A model generated the notes under the pieces. The model was given only the letters and a program-made list of their open reading frames with translations, had not been told where the DNA came from and did no database searches. A stretch of 64,000 nucleotides of DNA, from positions 1 to 64,000 of the forward strand of contig JAPQWV010001410.1 of the NCBI GenBank assembly GCA_027422505.1. Reading direction: 5' to 3'. The number at the start of each line of letters is the position of its first letter. The first letter of the stretch is position 1. Positions 22,301 through 32,239 of this stretch are shown here, one piece after another. Origin of the DNA: Craterostigma plantagineum. Lineage: Eukaryota; Streptophyta; Magnoliopsida; Lamiales; Linderniaceae. A program made the position numbers and the translations under genes.

Positions 22301-23980
22301 CTTCTGATTTTTTCTATTTATTTTATATAAAAAAAAAAAATTGGGTTGAAATTTTAAAGTTTGGTCAAACTGAGTCAAAATTGGACCGATTAAAATATTT
22401 TGGGTTGAATTTCTAATTTTTCTGGTCAAAAAGGGTCAAAATTGGACCAATTGAACCTCAATTGGACCCAACTTTGACCAAACCCGCGAAAATTCAGCTC
22501 AGTTGAGGTTTTGACCAAGCCCACGAAATTTCGACCCATTAACTCAAAATTTCGCATATACAGTGACTAAAACCCCTAAAACCCTAAACACTTAACACTT
22601 TTTACAATCCTAAAATTCCCGAGAAAAATTCAAAATTTTCGCAACCCCCTCTTTCAAAATTTCGCAACCCCTCGCATCATTGTCGACGTCCAATCTGCAT
22701 TCAAAATCCACTTATCTGCATTCTTCGACTTCAAAATCAAGCTTTTTCGGTATGAATACACCTTAAATAATCCAAATATCTGTTCGTCTTATCCTGTTTT
22801 GCCCCATTTTAATTAAATCTGTTAGGTTTGAATTAATTTTTCTCGGCTCTAAATCAAACGCATGTTAGATTATTGATGTTTAATACCCTCAAATATGCAT
22901 TGCCCATCCAATTTCGAGTTGATTGAGTCCAGATTATTGCATTTTGGTTGAGATTTGCGTAGGTCTAAGGCTAAAACATTGCGTAGTTTCGCACGATATC
23001 GCACTGTGTTCTTCACCGCGAAAAAATTCTCAGAAAAATTGCTTTAAAACGTTAAATTTCGCTGCTACAGTGAGCTAAGCCCCGCGAAACTTTATTTTAT
23101 CCGAGAAATTTCTTGCGCTACAGTGAGTGAGTTTCCGCGAAAATTTCTCCGAGAAATTACATATGTTAAAATTTTTCTCGCTGCTACAGCATGTTAAGCC
23201 CCGCGAAACTTTATTTTCTCCGAGAAATTTCTTATGTTAAAAATTTTCGCTGCTACAGTGACTAAGAAACTGCGAAACTTTCGCCCGAGAATTTACATGT
23301 GTTAAAATTTTTTTTCGCTGCTACAGTATGTTAAGTGCCGCGAAAGTTTATCTGAGAAAATCTTTTTCCCTCACGACAAAACTTTCCCTGCTACAGTGAG
23401 TTTAGCCCCGCGAAATTCTAATAACACATCACTTCATATTACATATTTTCGCATCTTCACTATTTCGCAACTACAGTGAACAAAAATTTTCGCAGTCCAC
23501 AAAGCTCTTTACCTCCGCGAAACTTTCATATAACCTGTGAAACTTTCTCACGACATGTCTTTGTGTTATAACTTGCGAAAATTTCCCAATACATGCGAAA
23601 CTTTACACTGAATGCGAAATTTCCATGCTACATGCGAAAATTTCCTTTGAATGCGAAATTTCCCTGTTATATGCACAATTCATGAATAAGACTGAGTGCG
23701 AAATTTCCTTTATATCTGCGAAAATGTTCTCTCGACATGCCTTTGTGTGATAATCTGCGAAATTTCTCATTACATGCGAAATTTGACACAAAATGCTAAA
23801 TTTTCCTCAACATCCCTATATGTTATACTTAGCGAACTTTCTCATCTCCTTTAAAAACATTGTCGATGTTTCATTTGCAATTTGAGGCCACTTCCATCAT
23901 TTCACCCATGACTTATTTATGTCCACATTCTCACAATTTAATCCATACTAATCATATCACAATTACTGTCAAGCACAGAT
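22301..23980 (+). repeat. Pol-to-3' ORF spacer with CCGCGAAA / CCGAGAAA motif array
   Basis: No coding frame is supported. The first part (22370-22470) repeats TTGGACC/GGTCAAA blocks. From about 22990 to 23850 the sequence is dominated by variants of CCCCGCGAAACTTT, CCGAGAAATTTC and GCTACAGTGAGTTAAG. Units such as CGCTGCTACAGTG recur at roughly 23060, 23125, 23185, 23255 and 23315. The array is of the same type as the 5' leader of this element. Confidence 0.75.
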
Positions 23981-25123
23981 ATGACGGAAAAAGATCAAAG
24001 CACAATTGAAGCACTTGAGGCGGCTGCAATCCAACGGGACATTGCTCGCATCGAACTCAACACACGTCTCTATGTCCCACCACCCGAGCAGATCTTCCCA
24101 CTGAGTCAATGGGCGGCCCTGATTCCCAACAACTTCATGGTGGACCTGCAGAGCTTTCGATGCGATGCCCCCGTCATCATAGAAATCCTCAAAGGGCACC
24201 CACTTCGCCACGCCCTCACACATGGCGAGCCAGAAGCACAGGTGTACCTTCAACAATTCTGGCATACACTGCAGATAGCGGGACCACTCCATCTTGCCAA
24301 AAACCTATCCGCACAAATTGATCAAGAAACGGTGGTCCTCAATCGCAAAATAGTGCAAGAAGTGCTTCAACTCCCCGTCTACTCACCCTATGACCCACTA
24401 CCAACGCACGATCAACTCATTGAAGACATTGACCGACTGGGCTATCAACCAGATACCAAGAAGAAGAAGGGCCCACTTGTCCTCAGTGAAGTCACCACCC
24501 GCAACCTACCTCAACCTTGGCGAACACTGTACCTGCTGGTGAACAAGTGCATGTCAGGAAAGCATGCCGGTCAGGACCGCGGAAACCTTCAGATCCTCAC
24601 CATCCTAACCGGCATCGCCCACAATCGGAAGTACAACTACGCGGACATCATCTGGATGGATCTTGTCGCGATGATCCAACGTCGCGACCGGGAAGTCGCA
24701 AAGGGAGTCACTAACCGCTTCATACCTTACATGCGGTGGCTCCCAGCCTTCATCAAACCCTTCCGCATGCACTCCACCAGCATTCGCATGCGGCCGGCAG
24801 CCGAACACTTCCCCATCCCCACAGTCGAGAAGTTCGCCAAGAAAAACACTCCGGCGAAGGATCGAAACGCAATGATAATTCCGGACGAAGTTCTCGCCTA
24901 CGCCGACCAGACAAATCCACACGTCCGCGAATATCGCATGTCAACCGCCTCATTCCGAGAAAGCCCCAGACCACTATCTTCTGTCCCTACGGAGCAGATC
25001 AACCCCACTGCTCCCAACCCCTGGACTAGCCAAAACCCACCACCACCTCCAAAAAGTCCTCGAGTCGCGCCGCATCCTCTTCCACCCGCGCTCCGAAAAA
25101 ACGGTCGCGAGAGGATGACGTAA
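23981..25123 (+). CDS. Env-position ORF, part 1: uncharacterised retroelement protein, N-terminal region
   Basis: A 380-codon frame starts at the ATG at 23981 after the repeat spacer. The protein has a globular, tryptophan-containing region. I recognise its spaced motifs (VYLQQFWHTLQI, VLQLPVYSPYDPLPT, LGYQPDTKKKKG, PWRTLYLLVNKCMSGKHAGQD, LTGIAHNRKYNYADIIW) as the N-terminal half of an uncharacterised protein found downstream of pol in some plant copia elements; this is from memory and not checked. No signal peptide or transmembrane helix is evident, so it does not look like a viral envelope. The last ~35 residues turn proline-rich. The coding phase shifts by one base near 25040, where a run of five A occurs, and continues in another frame. 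Confidence 0.75.
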   Translation: MTEKDQSTIEALEAAAIQRDIARIELNTRLYVPPPEQIFPLSQWAALIPNNFMVDLQSFRCDAPVIIEILKGHPLRHALTHGEPEAQVYLQQFWHTLQIAGPLHLAKNLSAQIDQETVVLNRKIVQEVLQLPVYSPYDPLPTHDQLIEDIDRLGYQPDTKKKKGPLVLSEVTTRNLPQPWRTLYLLVNKCMSGKHAGQDRGNLQILTILTGIAHNRKYNYADIIWMDLVAMIQRRDREVAKGVTNRFIPYMRWLPAFIKPFRMHSTSIRMRPAAEHFPIPTVEKFAKKNTPAKDRNAMIIPDEVLAYADQTNPHVREYRMSTASFRESPRPLSSVPTEQINPTAPNPWTSQNPPPPPKSPRVAPHPLPPALRKNGRERMT

Positions 25124-25215
25124 GCCGCCCCACGGAGCGTCGATCGAAACAAAAGCACGATCGACCTCCTCAGCCACAGATAAGCCGAGCCGAACCAGTA
25201 GGTACAGGAGGTGAT

Positions 25216-25968
25216 GTGTTCACCTCCCGAGTAGAAGTCGTGGCATCTGGCTCAACCACGCAAACTACCCCACCAACCCACTTATCTTCCTCTCTACAGG
25301 AAGATATTTCATTCCACGAGGAGCCACGTATACCATCGACATCCCACTTGGAGATAGTCGATGTTGAAACAAGCAGTCCCTCGCCTCAGACTGCATCCTC
25401 TTCATGCACCTCGAGTCTAGTGCCCTCACTCCCCATAGTTTCATACGTTTCTAGGACACATACACCTTCCACCGCACCACATAGTCTTCGTGACTCTGTC
25501 AGAACGCTCGGTGATGTCTCTGTGACTGAGAGCGGAAGACCTAGCACGGCCAACATCACAACAACCGTGAGCCTAGGCCATCATACGATTGAGTCTGTCT
25601 CATCGATGATGCCAACGGGAAGTCTAAGTGACCCCGTCTTTTCCAGTCCTGTGCAAACGGGCGGCCGATCGGCTATATTCTCCGATTCGGTGTCAGTTGG
25701 AGTTCTTCGTGATTCCAACTTGTTAAATTTACCCCAATTCATCACCGAGACCGCGCTAGAGACACGTCTTCAAGAGTTTGCAAAGACTCTTGAGACGTCG
25801 ATTCTCGATAAAGTCTACGCGCGTCTCGATGCGTCCACCGCCGACAAAGGGAAAGGTGTGGCCCGGAGACGCCACCTCCGACTCAAGATGTGGACGCTGA
25901 AGCCATTCTCTCTGCCATCTCCGCGAAGGAGCTCTTCTACCTCCTACGAGCAAGATTCGAGTCGATGA
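25216..25968 (+). CDS. Env-position ORF, part 2: low-complexity Ser/Thr-rich linker
   Basis: This frame is open from about 25060, although the first Met is at 25216. Just upstream of that Met it encodes a basic, possibly nuclear-localising stretch (APKKRSRE), then a Ser/Thr/Pro-rich segment. It ends in a short helical region (ETALETRLQEFAKTLETSILDKVYARLDA). It overlaps part 3 by 79 bp in another phase. The natural join, judged by where coding character switches, is near 25860. I read it as the middle of one broken protein rather than a separate gene. Confidence 0.6.
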   Translation: MFTSRVEVVASGSTTQTTPPTHLSSSLQEDISFHEEPRIPSTSHLEIVDVETSSPSPQTASSSCTSSLVPSLPIVSYVSRTHTPSTAPHSLRDSVRTLGDVSVTESGRPSTANITTTVSLGHHTIESVSSMMPTGSLSDPVFSSPVQTGGRSAIFSDSVSVGVLRDSNLLNLPQFITETALETRLQEFAKTLETSILDKVYARLDASTADKGKGVARRRHLRLKMWTLKPFSLPSPRRSSSTSYEQDSSR

Positions 25969-27698
25969 CGGAGCTCGACGACGAGGAACGGCAGATGAAG
26001 AGAATGATGACTCAGCCCATGACTTGCCGCGCTCAGGGCGAGTCCAGCGGGATCAGACGCGACGATCAAGACGATGATCAAGATCGCCGCGAGGGGGAGA
26101 ATAGGCAGCTAGGCCAACAATCCCAAGGACTCACTCACACGACTCCGTCCTCCTCCTCCGGGCCTGAAACAACGCCCATAACAGAAACCTCACACCCCAC
26201 TAGCCAAAAATCCCACCTTATTAACCCTGAGTCACTAGCCAAATCACCCTCACCACCATCCACTACCGTCTCCAAAACTCTAATCGTCACATCGACGTTA
26301 GAGACCACCCCCACACCGTCTCCACCCACAGTCTCCGAACCTCTAACTATCACATCGATGTTAGAGGCCACCACCACACCTACACCACCCGACACCCAAA
26401 TCTTCCTTGCCAAAACCATCACCACAACTGAACCACCAGAATCTCCACCACAACCATCCCCACAATCCACAAACTCTTCCGACGCAACACCCTCGCCACC
26501 ACACAGCGACACTCCTCTCAACACCGACCCCAACGTAGCTCCCGAGGACGTCTACTGCGCACAGAACGAGATCGAAGCCTACATCTTCAACGATGAATGG
26601 CTGTACACACCCGTCGATGCAGTAGCAGCCAGGAAGCTGGTGGAAAACGCTCGACGTCTGCTGATGGAAGCCTCACTAACGCTGATCAACACAGCAGACA
26701 ACGAGGACGGAGAGGAGTACGACGCTGAACCGGCCGAGCTTGAGGACATCCTGCAATTCCAAGCGCAGCAAACTGAGGCCCCTGCTGCTCAAACGGATGT
26801 ACCCACGGTGGATATACCGGAAGCACCGTGGGAAAACAAAAAGATCACCGCACCGTTTCAAGAAGAGATCAGGAAGAGGATCTGGCGACGCAAGGAGCAC
26901 ATCATCACCACCTTCGACGAGTATGAGCTGATGAACATCCAAAGTTGGAGCGAGAGAAAGAAGCAACTCTATCGATGGAGCCTTCTGTGCCACAAATGCA
27001 CAAATAGGACGCTATCCGATGAGGAAAACATCGCTCAGGAAATGAGTCGGACCCCCATCTGCAAAGTCACTGACCTCCGCCAAGAGTCCAAAGGACCTGT
27101 CCATTACCCAGTATTCACGGTAATGAGGCAGGATGAGAGCTACTGTGAAGTCAGTGAGGCGGACTTCAAGTTTCTGCGCCTGGGCGACCTGTACAGCATG
27201 CTGGAATCCATGAAGCAGTTCAGACTCGTCCTCAGAAGTTCTGGACATCTCATACGTGCTGAACCGGTCACCATGGGATATGTGGCTATCAAACGCCACA
27301 TGCTCCGACAGGTCAGATTCTTCGCCACCCACGATCTGCAGATGGCGGTGGAGCACAACCTGAAGAAGGTGAATCTGACTCGCCCATCTTTCAAGAACGC
27401 GGACGACTACCGAGAGGGCGATGTGATCGACGGAGACGATCCGGCGGTCGCCTACTCGAACTATAAGGGAAAGATGAGGATGCTGCGCTGCTCTGAAGTG
27501 GCAAAGTTCTCGGATGGAACGCTCACCATCATCCAAGACAAACTAATGAAGATCTGCCGCATACTTTCAGAAGAAGATCCTCTCTGCCGATCCAAGTTCG
27601 CGAAGCTCATTGACGCTATAGCTAATCGATTGGTACTTCGAAGGAACCTCCGCGCCTTCGAGTTCAAGCTAGGGCTTCGCGACACACTCACACGCTAA
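25890..27698 (+). CDS. Env-position ORF, part 3: C-terminal region with KFSDGTL motif
   Basis: This is a 602-codon frame. Residues about 1-50 are helical and charged, 50-230 are Pro/Thr/Ser-rich, and the rest is globular. The region DFKFLRLGDLYSMLESMKQFRLV, then AIKRHMLRQVRFFATHDLQMAVEHNLKKVNLTRP and MRMLRCSEVAKFSDGTLTIIQDKL, matches in my memory the conserved C-terminal block of proteins encoded 3' of pol in plant copia elements, in which KFSDGTL is the hallmark. The function is unknown. It ends 46 bp before the polypurine tract, so it is a genuine part of the element. No transmembrane segment is visible. Together, 23981-27698 would encode about 1240 residues but for two one-base deletions. 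Confidence 0.78.
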   Translation: MDAEAILSAISAKELFYLLRARFESMTELDDEERQMKRMMTQPMTCRAQGESSGIRRDDQDDDQDRREGENRQLGQQSQGLTHTTPSSSSGPETTPITETSHPTSQKSHLINPESLAKSPSPPSTTVSKTLIVTSTLETTPTPSPPTVSEPLTITSMLEATTTPTPPDTQIFLAKTITTTEPPESPPQPSPQSTNSSDATPSPPHSDTPLNTDPNVAPEDVYCAQNEIEAYIFNDEWLYTPVDAVAARKLVENARRLLMEASLTLINTADNEDGEEYDAEPAELEDILQFQAQQTEAPAAQTDVPTVDIPEAPWENKKITAPFQEEIRKRIWRRKEHIITTFDEYELMNIQSWSERKKQLYRWSLLCHKCTNRTLSDEENIAQEMSRTPICKVTDLRQESKGPVHYPVFTVMRQDESYCEVSEADFKFLRLGDLYSMLESMKQFRLVLRSSGHLIRAEPVTMGYVAIKRHMLRQVRFFATHDLQMAVEHNLKKVNLTRPSFKNADDYREGDVIDGDDPAVAYSNYKGKMRMLRCSEVAKFSDGTLTIIQDKLMKICRILSEEDPLCRSKFAKLIDAIANRLVLRRNLRAFEFKLGLRDTLTR

Positions 27699-27744
27699 TC
27701 CACCACCGCTACGCTCAAGATTCAAGACTCCCAACAATTGACAC

Positions 27745-27755
27745 AAAGGGGGAGA
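27745..27755 (+). promoter_or_regulatory. Polypurine tract of the copia element
   Basis: AAAGGGGGAGA lies 1 bp upstream of the 3' LTR, the plus-strand priming position. Confidence 0.93.
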
Positions 27756-27756
27756 T

Positions 27757-28051
27757 TGTTAGGATATTTAATTGATTGTGTCAATAGTTTAAGTCTTGGG
27801 ATTAATTTTGTAATTATCTTTAGCTTGGGCTTTAGACAAGATTGTAATTAATTAATATTTAGTGATTGGGCCTTAATATACCTAGGGTTAATGTGGTATA
27901 TAAGGTGTTACCAACTCACTTTTGAAAGTAATCAAAGATCAAAGGCTTATCCAAATTTTTCACACACTACACACAATCAAAGGTGAGAATACTCCCTTTT
28001 CATTCCATTAAAGCCTCTTTGATTCCTTGTTTGGTGCATTCTGGACCAACA
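27757..28051 (+). repeat. 3' LTR of the 14-kb copia element
   Basis: 295 bp, 99.3% identical to the 5' LTR. It is followed by the target duplication GAGTT at 28052-28056. Confidence 0.95.
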
Positions 28052-29344
28052 GAGTTTATAATCTCGACCCCTTCTCTTGGATAAATAATGATGGATACCG
28101 TTGCTATCATAGTTGACTTTTTTTAATACAGAGCCGCAAAATTGTGTAAAGAGTTGGAACATAGACAAATTAAACTGTACCAGTTACCCTCCATACTCAA
28201 TGTTTGCAGCGCCCCGTTTCTTATTACCTTTTTACGCATCTATTAAATACTCTCATAAAATTTTTCGTGTTTCATAATCTTTCAAGTTCAATTAATAAAC
28301 CAGTGTGCCCATCTGATCGAATCACTTACACATAATATACATATATGCACATATCCTGACTGTCAGCATAAGACAACTGTTGATACTTTTTCTTAGTCTA
28401 TATGCAAACGATGAACAGGAATCAGGAGGAGAGCATAGTTGGTCAACCTTGAATCCATGCTTTATATGAGGTTGCGCTCTAAGATGCCTGCTAGGTATCT
28501 ACAGCAACTGTGAAGACAACTATTCATATGATCGCACATGTCATTAAATAACCGTACAATAATAAACTGTAACATGTAACATTCAATTTCCATCGATATT
28601 CTCGTAAAACATTTCAATCATATATTCAATCACGTAACCATTGTTCATAAGATCCGATCAAATGCAATTATGTATGCTCATTTACTTTTGATACTTCCGT
28701 TATGAACCGGCTAGACTCGAACTATCAACCATGTAGGTGCCCATGCATGGGACTAGGTGGCATTTCTGTATGTAGTGCCTGTACAGGACTCTGTCATTCC
28801 CTATTTGTAGGGACGTAACCGTAGCATCAGTATTATCCAGTGTCACAGCAGTCATAACGATTTCTCCTTTTTCCTTTTTATATGTATGCAAATGGTATAC
28901 AAATAACCCTGTATGACACATATATCATAAATTTATCGAGTCGCATATCGCATAAGAACACATTGTAGCAATATAAATCAAGTCAAACCATATAACACAT
29001 TTATCATGAAGTCATTGATCAATCAATTCATATATAGCACATAAGATGCATGTTGCATATCACACTCACAAATTTAGCTTAAAATCCCGTTCTTTACTCG
29101 ACCTTGTCCTTTGCCTTTTTCGGAATCCTGAAGATATTATGTTTGATAAATATGAGATCCCTAAAATGACGTGTTTGCGTGATGTGCATGCTTTATTATG
29201 CCCAGACTTCTTCTTTACTAACCTCTCTCCCCAAAAAATATATTTAGTTGCAAAGAAACTTCACTGAAGACCCGTAATTACATTGTACCGAAAAGTTGTG
29301 AAATGCCAAAAACATTGTTAAATATCGAAAAGTTCTTGATGAAG

Positions 29345-29600
29345 CCAAAAACTGCCTGTTTGGTTGGGAGGATAGGTTTAGATGGTATTAGTTTTAGTTG
29401 GGTTTATATAATGGAGAGTATGAGTATTTTGAGGTGTTTGGTTGGCGGGTTTAAATAATGATGTTCCATATATTTGGTAGCTAGATTTAGATGGCATTAA
29501 ACTTAATTAAGTTAAATTACGAACCTACCCTTATTTTGTTCTGATTGGACATATGGTCCTAATTATGGATGGTTATGTCCGGAAGGAGAGATGGATTAGG

Positions 29601-29636
<36 letters not shown>

Positions 29637-29855
29637 GGTTTAATTTTTTTAAATAAAAGAAGATAAGAAAAAAAGAAATAAAAGGATAAAATTGTGTAAG
29701 ATGGGTGGGATTAGGTAAAGGTAGGGGAGGAGATATCTTTTATTAATACCTTATTAGAGGTATTAAGGGGGTATTAGCCAATTCTCCCTTTAATAATCCC
29801 CGAACCAAACACTACTTTAATAAATTCTAACCCCCTAATCCCACCTAATAAGTGA
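29345..29855. mobile_element. MITE-like insertion with inverted GTTTGGTT ends
   Basis: Left-side GTTTGGTTGGGAGGAT (from about 29354) and, near the right side, the inverse of GTTTGGTTCGGGGATT (about 29797-29812) form an imperfect inverted pair. The insertion interrupts the CGAAAACTT array of the surrounding LTR-like sequence. It contains a (GA)14 tract and a second GTTTGGTTGGC copy near 29436. Ends and target duplication are not resolved, so the class is unknown. Confidence 0.45.
29605..29632. repeat. (GA)14 microsatellite
   Basis: An uninterrupted GA dinucleotide tract within the MITE-like insertion. Confidence 0.95.
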
Positions 29856-30930
29856 TGCCGAAAACTTCCATAAGACACCGAAGACTTTGGTAAGAATGCC
29901 GAAAAATATGATTTGCCGAAAAACATGTTGATTCCGAAAACTTTCAAGTGAGCCGAAAACTTTAGCAGGCAATGCCGAAAACTTTCATGTGACCTCAAAA
30001 ACTTTGTAAGGTTGCCGAAAACATGGAGCATGCCGAAAACTATGTGAGCTTTGCCGAATACATGGGAGCATGCCGAAAACTTAGAGAACCTCGCCGAAAA
30101 GTTTCTATATGCATGCCGAAAACTTCTATATTGCCAAGAATTAAACAATGCCGAAAACTTCTAGGGTCACGAAAACTTTCTTATTTTTTGGAAACTTGTG
30201 GGTGACGAAACTTCTTGTCATATCGAAAAATTACATGCTATACCGAAAACTTCATGCACAAAAGTAAGGTGCCAAAAGCTTATGTGAATGTACAGAAAAC
30301 ATGTGAGCTTACTGAAAACTTCCTAATTAATCACTCTATTCCGAACTCCAAAGTATAAATCTACCGAAAACCCTAAGACACCTAAATCAGCTAAATGCTA
30401 AAGGTGTTCATGTATCGAAACTATCTACCAACCAAAAATACTTTAAACCACCTGGGCATAAAGACTCGAACACTTTTAAGTACCAACATGTTCTAATACC
30501 GAAAGTTATCTAAATAAGCATGTACACAACCTTATCAACAATCTGGGAAAAACCCTAACATATTCAAGGTCACGGAAACCTCACATAATTCACCTTACGT
30601 CCGAGTTTCGAGTGTGTTGAGGATTTAAGCTTGCCTGAATTTTTGTTGTTCTTTTTCTCCTCTCGTTCAAAAGTTTGCTCTTGATTTTACGTCTGTTCTT
30701 GTTTGCAATCCACGAGAGGTTTTACTTAACGGAATGTTGTGGATATATATCATAAAAAGGTGATTTGACAAGTTACCTCTAATGTTAAATAATCTTCAAA
30801 CCCTAAATCGAAAGTTTACTCTATATATCGAAACTTTCTTTAGGTTTGGGCATCATATCGAAAAACTTTTTACTAATAGAAGTTTACTTTCAACTACTTA
30901 TTTTCATACTAAAAAATTGTAATACGTTAG

Positions 30931-30946
30931 CCAAATATTATTATCA

Positions 30947-30981
<35 letters not shown>

Positions 30982-32130
30982 TGAAACTAACTGTGTAAAT
31001 GCATGAATTCGTGTAGATGCTTGATATAAGGTTTTCGTTCCTGACAATGTTTGTGCTAATATAATTGTGAAGGAAAAAATAGTTCACTCAACTAATGTAG
31101 TGGTAGTTTTCTTACATTAATCTTATTGTTTATTTATATTTTAATTATCAAACAATCCTGGGTTATTTTATTTTTAAACAAAATGGACATTTGGTCGTAT
31201 TTAAGTGGGAATAAAGGATATTTATTTAACCAAATATAAACGATAAAGAAGGATATAATAGTATTTATCCTATAAAACTAAAATTAACATGGTTTGGCAG
31301 TTTCACGAGGCCCCCAACCTTAATAAATAGAAAGATAAGGAGGACATTTTTGGGACATATGAAGAAAATTTAACGGGCCTAATAAAATTTAGGGGAAAAG
31401 GCCATGACTCCTCAGTTGCAACTGTAGCCCAGTTTAGTATAACTTGAGGTAAGCCCAATTCTAAAGAGCCCACGCTGCTTATCAAAATGGTGTTTGTTAC
31501 CTATTTAAATGTTCGGATATGCCCCATTAATGAGAACTAGTATATTCACCACACCACGTCCTATTTACATATGTGCAAATATCAAGTTATTATATATTTT
31601 AATATTAATTAACTTATTAAAAAAAAGTCAATTAAGGATAAATTAAGAAACTAAAATATTGGGGGTAAAATTCTTAAAAATATACTTATTTGACAGACCT
31701 AAAAGTAGTTTATACTCACGCCTCTCCCTTAATATATTAGAATTGATTATAAAAAGGAATGGAAAACAAATCTTCTTGCAACAATTATTATTTTTTCATC
31801 TTAGTTTGAATGCAGATATTCTATACTTAAGTGTATAAAGAAGCACGGACAATTCTATGGACATTCCCATTAATTCTATTTGAACACCTCTAATTAATAT
31901 TTTCCACTTATTGATATGTAACGTGAACCACTAAATTGTTTTTTATTAATAATTTTCTCCGTTTCCATTAAAAGTGATTATCTTTTTTTACTCTCCTAAT
32001 TAGTATATAACAGATATGTAAAATCATTAGATTATTCTGGATTTATTATTCTGTCCACTTTCATTAAACAAATATATTTGCTAAAATTCATTAATGACAA
32101 CGAATCACCCCGAACGAACGGTACCAATTT
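30931..32130. other. AT-rich gene-free stretch with (TA)n tract
   Basis: A TA-dinucleotide tract occupies about 30948-30979. Otherwise I see only AT-rich unique-looking sequence with no supported gene, LTR end or inverted repeat. Confidence 0.6.
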
Positions 32131-32239
32131 TATTATTTTTTTTGGTAAACTGAAAGTTTCACACGTGGCAAATCGTGTTTACATCACAGCTCCTCCCAGA
32201 CAAACAACCCTGTTAGCATTCACAAAAGAGAAAAGTGAA

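Larger units (their letters stand above)
14014..28051 (+). mobile_element. Young 14-kb Ty1/copia retrotransposon with an extra env-position coding region
   Basis: The boundaries are well defined: 295-bp LTRs at 14014-14308 and 27757-28051, TG...CA ends, target duplication GAGTT (14009-14013 and 28052-28056), a tRNA-iMet primer site and a polypurine tract. Inside are a 1.5-kb leader, gag (15848-18789, one frameshift), pol (18793-22128, intact), a 1.8-kb spacer and a ~3.7-kb coding region (23981-27698) before the 3' LTR. The pol order protease-integrase-RT-RNase H is copia type. The env-position region and large size recall SIRE/Maximus-like elements, but the LTRs are short, so I leave the lineage open. 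Two differences between the LTRs imply recent insertion. Confidence 0.95.
29270..30880 (+). repeat. Degenerate CGAAAACTT-motif array, second copy
   Basis: Near-copies of GCCGAAAACTT recur about every 15-35 bp (for example 29860, 29945, 29975, 30015, 30070, 30115, 30150, 30240). The array is interrupted by the GA-rich insertion at about 29345-29855. The motif also reads through on the minus strand as AAGTTTTCGG, giving open but meaningless frames rich in Phe, Arg and Ser. Confidence 0.7.
28204..30930 (+). mobile_element. Second LTR-like copy related to the solo LTR at 1529-11688
   Basis: A chromovirus-type start (GCAGCGCCCCGTTTC) lies near 28206. The distal half shares with 10.1-11.3 kb the CGAAAACTT array and then a block of similar sequence: TTCACCT.ACGTCC, AAGCTTG(G/C)C.GAATTTTTG, a CTTTTTCTCC-type tail and a GATATAT...AAGGTG...TGA segment at 30570-30790, matching 11080-11260. 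The copies are strongly diverged, and the right terminus of this one is lost in a TA-repeat region. It may be a second solo LTR or a truncated one; no internal domain follows. No target duplication was found. Confidence 0.5.

Noticed and set aside
24605..27536. Several long minus-strand frames opposite the env-position ORF
   Set aside because: They are shadows of the GC-rich coding strand; no conserved motif, and the plus strand fits the element.
23981..27698. Envelope glycoprotein in the env position of the copia element
   Set aside because: No signal peptide, transmembrane segment or fusion-like hydrophobic stretch is visible. The composition and basic stretch suggest a different role.
29774..30148. 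Minus-strand frame of 124 codons rich in Phe, Arg and Ser
   Set aside because: It is a by-product of the AAGTTTTCGG motif repeated in phase; no biological protein pattern.
30948..30979. (TA)n tract as a functional element
   Set aside because: A plain microsatellite in AT-rich DNA; nothing suggests a function.
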